From a virus: a stretch of DNA of 64,000 nt. The DNA lies in IMG/VR virus record IMGVR_UViG_3300025314_000001, positions 42,686 to 106,685 of that record; one strand, written 5' to 3'. Both the position numbers and the translations under genes were made by a program. Positions 23,889-31,683 of this stretch are shown piece by piece. The notes beneath the pieces were generated by a model. The model had not been told where the DNA came from, made no database searches, and saw nothing but the letters and a program-made list of their open reading frames with translations. Positions within the stretch are counted from its first letter, which is position 1; the number at the start of each line of letters is the position of its first letter.

Positions 23889-24022
23889 CGCAGGGCGCAA
23901 GCTCTAGCCCCCGCGCCTCAGCAGCCACCCGGTTCGCGACCGGGGCGAGGGTCCGAGCCCACACGGCTCGCCGCACGCGCCTTCAGCGGGCGGTAAATAA
24001 AGACCGACAGGACAAGACCATC

Positions 24023-24367
24023 ATGCACATCATCTTCAAAGTCGACCAGGCCGCCGCGCTCAAAGCCGGCGACGGCCACGACGCCACCCAGTACGGGGTG
24101 GATACCGACGGACAAAGATGTCGCTCGGAGGCTCCGCTCCTGCTCGAGCGTCCCGGGGCGTCGAGGAGACCAGCGAGTACAATGACCAAATACGACGTGA
24201 CCGAGATGCCGACTGAGACTCTCTACGACAGTGACACCAACGACTCCGTGACAGCCGAGGACCTCGGCTGCTCCGATGATGAGTACGCGGCTGCGGTAGC
24301 AGAGTCGCTGGCTGCGTACGGAGAAGGCCACATCCGGGTCAATGGCCGCCGAGTGTACGCGAGCTAA
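24023..24367 (+). CDS. small protein, possibly two fused short genes
   Basis: 114 residues from the ATG at 24023. An in-frame ATG at 24182 begins a segment, M-T-K-Y-D-V-T-E-M, preceded by GTACA, exactly as in the gene at 24516. The segment from 24182 (acidic, D-S-D-T-N-D-S-V-T-A-E-D) may be the true protein. The upstream region 23889-24022 has no gene. Confidence 0.45.
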   Translation: MHIIFKVDQAAALKAGDGHDATQYGVDTDGQRCRSEAPLLLERPGASRRPASTMTKYDVTEMPTETLYDSDTNDSVTAEDLGCSDDEYAAAVAESLAAYGEGHIRVNGRRVYAS

Positions 24368-24369
24368 CC

Positions 24370-24519
24370 ATGGGCTTCGACACCCTGCTACTACTGTTAC
24401 GTGATACCTACCGCACCGGATATCTGGCTGGCTGGTGCGACGGTACCGGAGGTAGGCTAGCCCATGTGGTCGGCCCAGAGGCAGAGCAGATGCTGGATGG
24501 CATCAGGATGGTACAATGA
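24370..24519 (+). CDS. 49-residue protein, unknown function
   Basis: ATG at 24370, stop at 24517-24519 overlapping the next ATG. It begins M-G-F-D-T-L-L-L-L-L-R-D-T-Y and has G-W-C-D-G-T-G-G. Coupled to the next gene. No family was recognised. Confidence 0.5.
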   Translation: MGFDTLLLLLRDTYRTGYLAGWCDGTGGRLAHVVGPEAEQMLDGIRMVQ

Positions 24520-24776
24520 CCAAAACCAAAACCGCGACCACCGTAACCCTCCACGACTCCGATACCGAGCCGGTCACCTACCGAATCATTCTGAGCCCGC
24601 GATACGCGGGCGAACAGTACCGAGTACTCGACGCTGTCGTCGGCCTCGAGGCCGCGTCGGAAGCGGTCGGTCGTCTCGACGCCTTTTATGGGTGGGGTAG
24701 AGTATTCTACCGATCGGCCGAGCAGGCAGTCCCCACACTGCCACCGGTGTCGTGGTGCGGCATGTGCCGGTGCTAG
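24516..24776 (+). CDS. small protein upstream of tnpB
   Basis: 86 residues. The start context GTACA-ATGACCAAA is shared with 24182. It ends W-C-G-M-C-R-C, reading into the start of the tnpB remnant, so the last residues may come from the insertion junction (about 24740-24780). Confidence 0.5.
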   Translation: MTKTKTATTVTLHDSDTEPVTYRIILSPRYAGEQYRVLDAVVGLEAASEAVGRLDAFYGWGRVFYRSAEQAVPTLPPVSWCGMCRC

Positions 24777-25633
24777 AGACGCCACCCCGAAGCGCCTTCC
24801 GGTTTCGAGACGGCGAATTGACGCTAGCGAAGACGACGGCGCCCCTGGACATCAGCTGGAGCCGGCCTCTCCCGAAGGGTGTCGAGCCGACCTCTGCAAC
24901 GGTCAGCCTGGATGCGGCTGGACGCTGGCACGTGTCCCTGCTCTGCGAGGACAGAAGCATCAAGCCGCTGCCCAAGATCAAGACCGCGGTCGGCATCGAC
25001 CTCGGCATCTCGGCTCTTGCCACACTCTCGACCGGGGAGAAGATTCACAACCCTCGCCACTCCGACTCCGAGCAAGCGCGCAAGCGACTGTTCGCCAAGG
25101 CTCTCTCGCGCAAGCAGAAAGGATCCAAGAACAGATTCAAGGCACGGATGAAGCTTGCCCGGATGCACGCTCGCATTGTCGACCGACGTCGCGATGCTCT
25201 TCAGAAACTCTCGACCCGCCTGATTCGCGAAAACCAAGTGATCGTCGTCGAGAGCCTTAACGTCTCCGGGATGGTACGTAACCACTGCCTCGCACGGGTC
25301 ATCAGCGACGCCTCGTGGAGTGCACTGCTGAACATGCTGGCCTACAAGGCTGCCTGGTACGGGCGTCGGCTTGTCCAGGTGGACCGGTTCTTCCCGAGCT
25401 CCAAGACGTGCCATTGCTGCGGCTTCGTGGTCGAAGCGCTCCCGCTCAGCATCCGCGAATGGGCCTGCCCAGTTTGCGGTGTTGTGCACGACCGAGACCA
25501 CAACGCCGCACTGAACCTTCTTGCCGCGGGACACGCGGTATCCCGAGAGGGCAAAGCCTGTGGACCTGGCGTCAGTCGTCGGATTCTCCGGAATCAGGTG
25601 CAGCTGGGGCTGAAGCAGGAACCCGGCGCATGA
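24752..25633 (+). CDS. tnpB: TnpB RNA-guided nuclease, N-terminally truncated
   Basis: 293 residues from a GTG; intact TnpB is roughly 370-400. The RuvC residues are all present: D83 (V-G-I-D-L-G-I), E167 (I-V-V-E-S-L-N) and D249 (H-D-R-D-H-N-A-A). The zinc ribbon cysteines are C220, C223, C239 and C242. The sequence begins at F-R-F-R-D-G-E-L-T-L-A-K, so about 90-100 N-terminal residues (WED/REC part) are missing. No tnpA is nearby. The right-end hairpin that would form the omega-RNA is present just downstream. TnpB uses that RNA to cut DNA. Here activity is doubtful because of the truncation, unless a split or alternative start supplies the N-terminus. Confidence 0.88.
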   Translation: MVRHVPVLETPPRSAFRFRDGELTLAKTTAPLDISWSRPLPKGVEPTSATVSLDAAGRWHVSLLCEDRSIKPLPKIKTAVGIDLGISALATLSTGEKIHNPRHSDSEQARKRLFAKALSRKQKGSKNRFKARMKLARMHARIVDRRRDALQKLSTRLIRENQVIVVESLNVSGMVRNHCLARVISDASWSALLNMLAYKAAWYGRRLVQVDRFFPSSKTCHCCGFVVEALPLSIREWACPVCGVVHDRDHNAALNLLAAGHAVSREGKACGPGVSRRILRNQVQLGLKQEPGA

Positions 25634-25690
25634 GCTCCGGGAATCCCCCTGCTCGCCTTCCGAGGCAGCTGGGGGAGGATGTCAAAGTTT
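25634..25690 (+). mobile_element. IS200/IS605-type right end, putative omega-RNA 3' region
   Basis: CCCCC (25645-25649) and GGGGG (25671-25675) with an inner GCT/AGC pair form an imperfect hairpin directly after the tnpB stop. It is followed by AGGATGTCAA, the tail I associate with IS605-family right ends. This marks the element's right boundary near 25690. No left end was recognised. Confidence 0.6.
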
Positions 25691-25704
25691 TGGGAATAAC
25701 CACC

Positions 25705-26214
25705 ATGCGAACCCACCGACTTTCTGCTCTCGTTCTGTCCGTGCTCGTTTCGGCGTGCGGAGGCCCTGCGGCGTCCCCTGCGCCGGAGACCGAAACGTTC
25801 GCCTCGCTCCCCGGGATCCCCGTCGGGGGAAGCGGTGGGCTCGAGCCGCCGGACTCCACAGCGGACGACGCGGTAGGGGAGGGGAGTCCACCGGAGGCAG
25901 CCGGTGGGGCTCCGGCTCTGCTGGACGTTGTGAGCGCTGGAGGCGCTGGCGGTGCTCCCGCGGCCGCCGAGGCTGACCCGTGCTGGGACCGACCCGGGAT
26001 CATGTGCCACTGCGGGCTTCCGAACGCGGCTCCCCCAGCCGGCTCTGCGTTCAGCATTGTCGACCGATGCCTGCCGCCCGCCACGCCTAGCCCAGGCCTC
26101 GAGTGGTGCTGCGATACGTGGGCCGGAATCTGCCGGTGCTACCAGCGTTCTCCCGGAGAATGCGCGTACTGGCGCGAAGAGGGGTCCTGGGTCGCAGGCT
26201 GCTCGGCGGTCTAG
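25705..26214 (+). CDS. lipoprotein, Cys-rich, carried gene
   Basis: 169 residues from the ATG at 25705. Signal: basic start, hydrophobic L-S-A-L-V-L-S-V, lipobox L-V-S-A-C with Cys-18. A Gly/Ala/Pro-rich linker follows (S-A-G-G-A-G-G-A-P-A-A-A). The C-terminal half has ten or more cysteines (C-H-C, W-C-C-D-T-W, C-R-C-Y). It should be exported and lipidated at the host membrane. The style is typical of Myxococcota secretome proteins. As a lone plus-strand gene next to a TnpB remnant it may be a lysogenic-conversion gene. Confidence 0.65.
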   Translation: MRTHRLSALVLSVLVSACGGPAASPAPETETFASLPGIPVGGSGGLEPPDSTADDAVGEGSPPEAAGGAPALLDVVSAGGAGGAPAAAEADPCWDRPGIMCHCGLPNAAPPAGSAFSIVDRCLPPATPSPGLEWCCDTWAGICRCYQRSPGECAYWREEGSWVAGCSAV

Positions 26215-26603
26215 CCATCTCGCGCTAGCTTCGCCATGGCGGACGCGAGCTTCCGCATCGCATCGGTCACCCTTGAGACTCTCTCGTCGGCCTCCGACTG
26301 CTGCTGCTCGAGCTTTGAGACCTTCTCGGCGAGTTCGGACGCATCCAGACGTAACCGTTCTACGATCTCGTCCCACTCCTCGGCGATCCGCTTGCGGCGC
26401 ATCCAGTGCTGCTCGACAAGGCCCCAATCGACCTCGGTGGGAATCGGGGGCTTGTTGTGCTTCAGGAGGGATTTGCCCGTTTCACGTTCTGCCCGGAGCA
26501 GGCGCCTTCGGAATCGGCGTACAGAGCTCACGGTTTCAGGTAAACCGCAGCGCTTCAAGGCTTCCTGTATCGGAATGAACCTGAGTTCCATGGTCGTGGT
26601 CAT
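26211..26603 (-). CDS. coiled-coil protein, unknown function
   Basis: 130 residues. The N-terminus has an HTH-like stretch (I-P-I-Q-E-A-L-K-R-C-G-L-P-E-T-V). The C-terminal half is a coiled coil (E-L-A-E-K-V-S-K-L-E-Q-Q-Q). It overlaps the gene upstream by 4 nt and the lipoprotein's 3' end, on the opposite strand, by 4 nt. Confidence 0.55.
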   Translation of the reverse strand: MTTTMELRFIPIQEALKRCGLPETVSSVRRFRRRLLRAERETGKSLLKHNKPPIPTEVDWGLVEQHWMRRKRIAEEWDEIVERLRLDASELAEKVSKLEQQQSEADERVSRVTDAMRKLASAMAKLARDG

Positions 26604-27856
26604 GCCCGTGGCCTCCAGTTCGTAATCGTTTGCTGAATGACGTCTAAGGCTTCCGCCCAGAATTCATCCAGGTTTTCGGTGGGTATTGTCTCAATGCCCG
26701 CCTTGAACAGCCATGCCGCTTGGAGAGTCTTCCATGTGACTTGCCAGTATTCTGTTCTGTCTACGTCTGGCTCTGCCTTGGCGCTTTCTGTCTCGAGCCA
26801 TCCTTGTTGCGCTCTCCTGAGTAACCGTTCGGCCTCTCGGTCCAGTTGGGCTACGATTGAAGGGCCGCCCTTTCTGGTACAGACGTGCTCACGCATTCCG
26901 GTTCCGTCGAACCCTCGTAGCTCACGCTTGCCAAGCTTGGTCGCTGGCCAGAGCGCTTCGAGACGCGCTAGCCTGCCCAGGTACTGGGCCCGGATTCGGC
27001 GTTGCGGTAAGAGGAGGTCCCCAACCTCGATGGAGTCAGCGCTGAGCGGCGGAATCCACTTGTTGGTGAGCTCGGGTTTTTTGCGTGACCCAAACTCGTC
27101 GTTGAAGAGCTTGAGTCGTTCCCACAGGAGCTCTTCGTTGTCGACGCCAGGGGCGGAGGGTAGCTCGAGATTTCCGTCTTCCACGGCCTGGCGGAGCGTA
27201 CGAAGGGCATCGTCTGTGGTCAACGGTACCTCTTCTGCGGCGTAGTTTCGCCCTTCGGTGCCGTACCAGGCCTGCAGTACCGCCACCATCGTTGCACCGT
27301 GTGTACGCTCGACCTTGAGCAGCCGAGCCAGCTGTCTCCCTATCCACGCATACGCCGAGGGATCCGGTTCTCGGTACTCGGATTCATTGGCGTGGCACGC
27401 GCGGGGCCGCACCTCCTCGCTCCAGGCGTTCGCCCCGGAGCAGTTGTGGACCCCGTCCGGGCACCCTGGGGAGGGTTCGATGTACCACTCGGTGATGGGG
27501 TTGTGCATCCAAACGGAAACCACTCCGCTCCCGTCGCACCGCTCACACTGGCGGTCCCCCAGGGCCGCCTCAACCCCAGCCACCTCGGACTCCTCGCCTC
27601 CCAAGAGCCCGGTACCGTGGCACCTGTCGCAGGTCCGGATGGGGCGCCCAAATAGGAAGGCTTCGTTCAGCTGGTGCCCAGTCCTACTCGAGCCGCACTT
27701 GGAGAGCCACGCGAACACACCCTGCAGGCAGTTTTCCTCGCGTAGAGGGAACTCGGGTTGGACTTGGACGCTGCGTAGCCGCTTAGGCCTGGGCCGGCGC
27801 GGCTCGCTGAGGGACTCCAGGACAGCCGTTGCGACGGATTGCGCTCGGTTGCCCAT
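26600..27856 (-). CDS. DnaJ-like zinc-motif protein, unknown function
   Basis: 418 residues from ATG 27854-27856, overlapping the previous stop (TAATG). A far longer open frame upstream is out-of-frame shadow of the neighbouring gene. Two CxxCxGxG-type motifs (C-D-R-C-H-G-T-G and C-E-R-C-D-G-S-G) resemble DnaJ or phage antiterminator-type zinc modules. The rest is helical. Possible antitermination or DNA-binding role; not established. Confidence 0.6.
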   Translation of the reverse strand: MGNRAQSVATAVLESLSEPRRPRPKRLRSVQVQPEFPLREENCLQGVFAWLSKCGSSRTGHQLNEAFLFGRPIRTCDRCHGTGLLGGEESEVAGVEAALGDRQCERCDGSGVVSVWMHNPITEWYIEPSPGCPDGVHNCSGANAWSEEVRPRACHANESEYREPDPSAYAWIGRQLARLLKVERTHGATMVAVLQAWYGTEGRNYAAEEVPLTTDDALRTLRQAVEDGNLELPSAPGVDNEELLWERLKLFNDEFGSRKKPELTNKWIPPLSADSIEVGDLLLPQRRIRAQYLGRLARLEALWPATKLGKRELRGFDGTGMREHVCTRKGGPSIVAQLDREAERLLRRAQQGWLETESAKAEPDVDRTEYWQVTWKTLQAAWLFKAGIETIPTENLDEFWAEALDVIQQTITNWRPRA

Positions 27857-28302
27857 TATGCGGCCCCCGGGCTCTGCGCCAGGATCGCGCGACTCGCGGT
27901 GTCTTCCTGCCGCCTCGCGGCTCTCTCCCGGAATGCATCGAGCTCGAGCTCGTTGATCGCGTCCCGGTAGGCCTCGTGCGCCCGGTCTAGCACCCGATCC
28001 GGGACCTTCAGGGGGACTGATTTGCCGAGGATTTCGGCAACCAGGGTGCACCTGTGGTGCCTCGCCAGGCGGTTCCACGCCCGGGCCAGCACGTCGATCG
28101 ACTCGTCGCTCCCACCGTCTTCGGCTAGGAGCTCTCCGCCGTCGAAGAGACGTAGCAGGGTGTAGGTGCTTGATCCGTCCGCGCGCAGACGGGGCAGGAA
28201 ACGATCGACGTGTGCGAGCAAGCACGTGCAAGCCGACGAATAAAACAGCCGGCGGAGCTTCACTCGGGTCTGAGAATTCCTTGACATAGACGGCTTTTCC
28301 AT
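27856..28302 (-). CDS. hypothetical helical protein
   Basis: 148 residues (an ATG at 28287 would remove five). Helical with L-A-R-A-W-N-R-L-A-R-H and R-V-L-D-R-A-H-E-A-Y. Coupled to the downstream zinc-motif gene. No family was recognised. A 115-nt non-coding gap precedes it. Confidence 0.5.
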   Translation of the reverse strand: MEKPSMSRNSQTRVKLRRLFYSSACTCLLAHVDRFLPRLRADGSSTYTLLRLFDGGELLAEDGGSDESIDVLARAWNRLARHHRCTLVAEILGKSVPLKVPDRVLDRAHEAYRDAINELELDAFRERAARRQEDTASRAILAQSPGAA

Positions 28303-28418
28303 TCCAAGCTTCTCCTTGGCGCCGTCTCTGATCTGGGCCCCTCGCCGTTCCCGCGGCGGGGGGTTCGCGTTTTGTGGGACTGGGCCTGCCTACCGGGAGT
28401 GCGGGACCAGTCTGGTTC

Positions 28419-28853
28419 TCACTCCTGCACGCGCTGGTACGTCGTGCCTTTTCCACCGCCTAGCTTCTGGATTTTGGCGTCGTCGCAGAGTGCTCGGAGC
28501 CCCTGGCGAACGTTGGGAGCTTCGAGGCCGAGCTTTTCGGCGAGCGATGCGGCGGTGATGGTCTGATCCGCCGGTGGAAACGCATTCAGGACCTTTAAGG
28601 CCACCACGTTCATCCCTTTGGACTCACCCGGGGACTTTCCCTTCTTGGGCTTAGGTTCCTTCGGTTCCTTGACTACGCGCGGCTTCGGAGCCTTTGGCTC
28701 GACTGCTCCGTTCGTTTTGCCGTTGGTTTGGGCAACCTTGCCCGGCATTGGGATGGGTGCCGGGCGCCTAAGCGCCTTTTCAATACAGGCCTCGACGACG
28801 AAGTCGGGCCCTTTAGCCTCAATGAACATCTGGATCTGCTTGTTCGCTTCCAT
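28419..28853 (-). CDS. winged-helix protein with Lys/Pro linker
   Basis: 144 residues. The N-terminal helix is followed by a Lys/Pro/Glu-rich linker (K-E-P-K-E-P-K-P-K-K-G-K). The C-terminal winged-helix reads I-T-A-A-S-L-A-E-K-L-G-L-E-A-P-N-V-R-Q-G-L-R-A-L, then a wing G-G-G-K-G-T-T-Y. Probably DNA-binding. Confidence 0.6.
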   Translation of the reverse strand: MEANKQIQMFIEAKGPDFVVEACIEKALRRPAPIPMPGKVAQTNGKTNGAVEPKAPKPRVVKEPKEPKPKKGKSPGESKGMNVVALKVLNAFPPADQTITAASLAEKLGLEAPNVRQGLRALCDDAKIQKLGGGKGTTYQRVQE

Positions 28854-28899
28854 CTTGTATCGTCTCCTGTAAACCGGGCGTGGCCCGGGGTTGAGTCTT

Positions 28900-29154
28900 C
28901 TACGGCGCTATCGCCTTGATCTTCACTTCCCCGCCGCTGATCTCGGTCACCAGATGGACGGGTTGCCCGACGGCTAATTCGTGCAGCCACACTTGGTCCG
29001 GACGGTTCATCTCGCTCCGCATGACGCGGGGCATCTGGACGAGCACCGGGTAGCTGTCCGCGCCGCTCTGGTCTGCCTTGATGACCTCCACCCGCAGGTA
29101 CACGACGTCGCCTAGGCGGAGCTTTGGGGCCGCCTGCTTCATGGTTTCGATCAT
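28900..29154 (-). CDS. small beta-rich protein
   Basis: 84 residues. Strand pattern L-R-L-G-D-V-V-Y-L-R-V-E-V-I and V-H-L-V-T-E-I-S-G-G-E-V-K-I-K-A suggests an OB- or SH3-like barrel. It overlaps the dNMP kinase gene by 4 nt. Function unknown. Confidence 0.5.
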   Translation of the reverse strand: MIETMKQAAPKLRLGDVVYLRVEVIKADQSGADSYPVLVQMPRVMRSEMNRPDQVWLHELAVGQPVHLVTEISGGEVKIKAIAP

Positions 29155-29843
29155 CGAAGAACTACCTCCTCCTCTTCCACGCGACGAACGGGTGTGCCGG
29201 TTAACGTGAACGTTCGGTGCACTTGGTGATCGTAGTCGCGACCCAATCGTCGCATCATCCTGTCAACCAGGGTCTCGAGCTCGGTAACCCCATGCTCTGG
29301 CCCGTTCACCACGACATCGAAATCCAAGTCTGGGATCTCGTTGAGCTCGTTCTCGCTCGGGTGCGTCGTCTTGACAAAAAGCTCCTTCACTGGGCGCTTC
29401 ACCCTTACGGTGATGGCGCCGGCCGCCTTGAGCTGCTCGAGCTCGTTACGGAATCGCACATCGGACATCACCACCCGCTCGAGCTCCGTAGCCTTCCGGA
29501 TGGCGTACTCGACCCAGATCGTTGGGTAGCAGTTCCTTCCCCATTCGGTGGCCAGCAAGATCATGGCTTCCCGAGGGCTCAGCAGGGTTCCGTCGGGCCG
29601 CGGGTAGCGTGGGTCGCCGACGTTCTTGCCAGCGGTCTCGCCGTTGAGCATCGATAGCGGCCAGTCGAAGAGGTCGGCGAGAAACCGCTTCATGGGTGCG
29701 GCTAGCGCCAGCTCGGTGAATCCGTGCTTCGCCACCAGGCGGTTGGCCACGGTGGACTTCCCGGCGCCAGCTGAGCCCATTCGAGGACTGAGCTGCCACC
29801 ACTTTCGGCGAGCAACACAGAGGCCGGTGATAGCGACGATCAT
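29151..29843 (-). CDS. deoxynucleoside monophosphate kinase-like protein
   Basis: 230 residues. It starts M-I-V-A-I-T-G-L, then about 14 unusual residues (C-V-A-R-R-K-W-W-Q-L), then the P-loop G-S-A-G-A-G-K-S-T. T4 gp1-type features follow: L-A-L-A-A-P-M-K-R-F, W-G-R-N-C-Y-P-T-I-W-V, V-V-M-S-D-V-R-F-R-N-E. These kinases convert dNMPs to dNDPs for phage DNA synthesis. The insert between strand 1 and the P-loop is odd and might reflect a small in-frame insertion. Confidence 0.75.
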   Translation of the reverse strand: MIVAITGLCVARRKWWQLSPRMGSAGAGKSTVANRLVAKHGFTELALAAPMKRFLADLFDWPLSMLNGETAGKNVGDPRYPRPDGTLLSPREAMILLATEWGRNCYPTIWVEYAIRKATELERVVMSDVRFRNELEQLKAAGAITVRVKRPVKELFVKTTHPSENELNEIPDLDFDVVVNGPEHGVTELETLVDRMMRRLGRDYDHQVHRTFTLTGTPVRRVEEEEVVLR

Positions 29844-30466
29844 GGTGACGGCTCCGTGGATACCTTGATCAAGTTCTGCACCTTAACCAGTGTCGCCTCG
29901 GCAGAAACGGCGCGCATGATAGCGATCGTTAGATCTTCCCCCCGGCGCACGTACCTTGCATAGAGACTCTTGACGTCGTCCAACGATGGAGACCATCGGA
30001 CATCTCCCTGATTGCATTCGTATTTGGGGCCACCGAGTGCGAATTCCCCACACACAGCAAGCTTTGTGCGCAGCTGCTTAACCGCATCTGTGGCTTCCTG
30101 AAGCTTTATTCGGAGCGCCTCGTATTCGCTTCGCAGTTGGTGAATCGGCGCGACATGTGCGTTTGCCGGAAGATACTCGGCGTCGTCGAAGGCGTTCTTG
30201 AACGCCGGTTGCGACCTCCAGCGGTCTCGGTCTGCTTCAGCCTTCTCGGCGCGCGCTACTACCACTTGTGCCTCCGCCATCGTTGGGACGAAGAACAGTT
30301 CGTCTAGGATCCTGCGTTGATCCTCCTTCGACTGTGCTTTGAACCAGGAGGACACGTCTTCGACCGTCGCGTCGCGTTCTCGGTGCCCATGGGTGTTTCC
30401 GTTGCCGAATTCTACGCGCAGCCGGTTGGTGTATTCGGTCTCAATCTTTGCTCGCCACTCATTCAT
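29840..30466 (-). CDS. hypothetical coiled-coil protein
   Basis: 208 residues from ATG 30464-30466, overlapping the endolysin-like stop. Longer upstream reading is shadow. Helical throughout (V-V-V-A-R-A-E-K-A-E-A-D-R-D-R-W, L-Q-E-A-T-D-A-V-K-Q-L-R-T-K-L). Such long-coil phage proteins of mid-operon position often have no known role. Confidence 0.5.
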   Translation of the reverse strand: MNEWRAKIETEYTNRLRVEFGNGNTHGHRERDATVEDVSSWFKAQSKEDQRRILDELFFVPTMAEAQVVVARAEKAEADRDRWRSQPAFKNAFDDAEYLPANAHVAPIHQLRSEYEALRIKLQEATDAVKQLRTKLAVCGEFALGGPKYECNQGDVRWSPSLDDVKSLYARYVRRGEDLTIAIMRAVSAEATLVKVQNLIKVSTEPSP

Positions 30467-30978
30467 TGCGCCAGCTCCTTGCGAATCTTCCCCAACACGT
30501 CTCCCATGAAGTCCTTCCGTTTCTCCGCCCACGGGTAGTCGCAGCGCAGGCCGGCGTAGCCGGAGAAGGCGCCCCACCAGCCCAGGTGGCACCGCCCGTA
30601 GGCGCCGACGAGTTGCCGGTGAGCGCACTTTGCGCCGGCCTCGAGCCATTCGTAGGACCCGGGGATCATCTCCCGCAGCATCGGGCACACCGGGTGGTGC
30701 AGCTGCCACGGCGTGGCGGCGAGCCCCCCGTCGCAGTCCGGGGCGCCCTTCGGGATGTCATCCTTTCGGCATCCGTCCTGCACGTAGGCGGCGCCGGAGG
30801 ATTCCTTCCACCACAGGGTGACGAGGGCGGCCGTACGCGTCGGACTCCCGTTGGTTGCCGAGCAGATCGCCTCCGCGACGTCGGTCAACCGTGCCCGCCT
30901 AGACTCCGGGGCCTCGGTCTCGAGGGAGTAGGCCGGGAAGGCGAGCATGACGGAGAGGGTTGCGCTGAGGAGGTCCAT
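30463..30978 (-). CDS. secreted lytic-transglycosylase-like protein (possible endolysin)
   Basis: 171 residues from ATG 30976-30978 with AAGGACA upstream. A signal-like N-terminus (L-S-A-T-L-S-V-M-L-A-F-P-A-Y-S) is followed by L-V-T-L-W-W-K-E-S-S-G, the catalytic-Glu motif of goose-lysozyme and SLT folds, then G-G-L-A-A-T-P-W-Q-L-H, like the GLxQ strand. Several cysteines may form disulfides. It would cleave peptidoglycan in the periplasm. The family call rests on two short motifs. Confidence 0.55.
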   Translation of the reverse strand: MDLLSATLSVMLAFPAYSLETEAPESRRARLTDVAEAICSATNGSPTRTAALVTLWWKESSGAAYVQDGCRKDDIPKGAPDCDGGLAATPWQLHHPVCPMLREMIPGSYEWLEAGAKCAHRQLVGAYGRCHLGWWGAFSGYAGLRCDYPWAEKRKDFMGDVLGKIRKELAQ

Positions 30979-31004
30979 GTTAATTCTGTCCTTTCGGGGG
31001 TGCT

Positions 31005-31190
31005 TCACCGAGATGACCTCGGCGGAACGGGCGCCCACGAGGCGCCAGGCTTGGGCACCAAGACCCAAACAAGTCCGTTGCGTTGCATGATTTCGCGTTC
31101 TGACTTCTCTCTCTCGGTTTCGTAGCGGTACTCGATCTGGCAGAGCTTATCTGGGCAGTTCGTGCAGGGGTCGCACTTCGGGAGCTTCAC
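31005..31190 (-). CDS. 61-residue Cys-rich protein
   Basis: Starts at GTG 31188-31190, overlapping the upstream stop (GTGA). It begins with K-L-P-K-C-D-P-C-T-N-C-P-D-K-L-C, a compact Cys cluster, then a helix (E-T-E-R-E-K-S-E-R-E-I-M). Function unknown. Confidence 0.5.
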   Translation of the reverse strand: MKLPKCDPCTNCPDKLCQIEYRYETEREKSEREIMQRNGLVWVLVPKPGASWAPVPPRSSR

Positions 31191-31405
31191 AAGTGTCGGC
31201 CTCGTTCGATCGCTCTCTCTACCGCTGTTCGCACTGCTTCTTCTGCTGTCCCAGCGTCCTCGCTGGCTGCCCAATAACAGCCACTCAGGTATACACACGC
31301 TTCAAACGGCAGGTGTTTCTTGTAGGTCTTGTACAGGATCCTTACTTCAGCCCCGTTGCTACTCAAAGCTCCCACTGCCAGAAGTAATTCATCGATGTTG
31401 CTCAT
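31187..31405 (-). CDS. small protein, unknown function
   Basis: 72 residues, N-terminus M-S-N-I-D-E-L-L-L-A-V-G. C-terminal helix G-T-A-E-E-A-V-R-T-A-V-E-R. Coupled to the next gene by a 4-nt overlap. No family was recognised. Confidence 0.5.
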   Translation of the reverse strand: MSNIDELLLAVGALSSNGAEVRILYKTYKKHLPFEACVYLSGCYWAASEDAGTAEEAVRTAVERAIERGRHL

Positions 31406-31419
31406 GGTTTACGCGCCTT

Positions 31420-31683
31420 TCAAACGTGTTCCTCTTTGTCATGCGCGCCCGTCAGGTTCTTGAGATCCGTCCAGTCTCGTAGCATCCGACGGAGAACCCA
31501 GAGGGGTAACCGCCGGCTCGGGTGATATCGCCCGTCGTTCCCGTTCAAACCGTATTCACTGATCTCGTACTCGTCAGTATCCCTTTTTGCCTCAACCACC
31601 GGTCCGCGTGGTGAGCCCCCCCAGCCGATTGCCTCCGACTCGACCGTGATGTGCCACCCCTTGAAGTCGTACTCGCGTGTCAT
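31420..31683 (-). CDS. small protein, unknown function
   Basis: 87 residues from ATG 31681-31683, overlapping the deaminase stop (ATGA). Beta-rich N-terminus (Y-D-F-K-G-W-H-I-T-V-E-S), C-terminal helix (L-P-L-W-V-L-R-R-M-L-R-D-W). Confidence 0.5.
   Translation of the reverse strand: MTREYDFKGWHITVESEAIGWGGSPRGPVVEAKRDTDEYEISEYGLNGNDGRYHPSRRLPLWVLRRMLRDWTDLKNLTGAHDKEEHV

Noticed and set aside
23928-23944. T-arm-like hairpin (CCCGG, TTCGCGA, CCGGG)
   Set aside because: No matching acceptor, D-arm or anticodon arm around it, so not called a tRNA.
27857-28456. 200-residue N-terminal extension of the DnaJ-like zinc-motif gene
   Set aside because: Arg/Pro-rich shadow of the 27856-28302 gene; the coupled ATG at 27856 is the better start.
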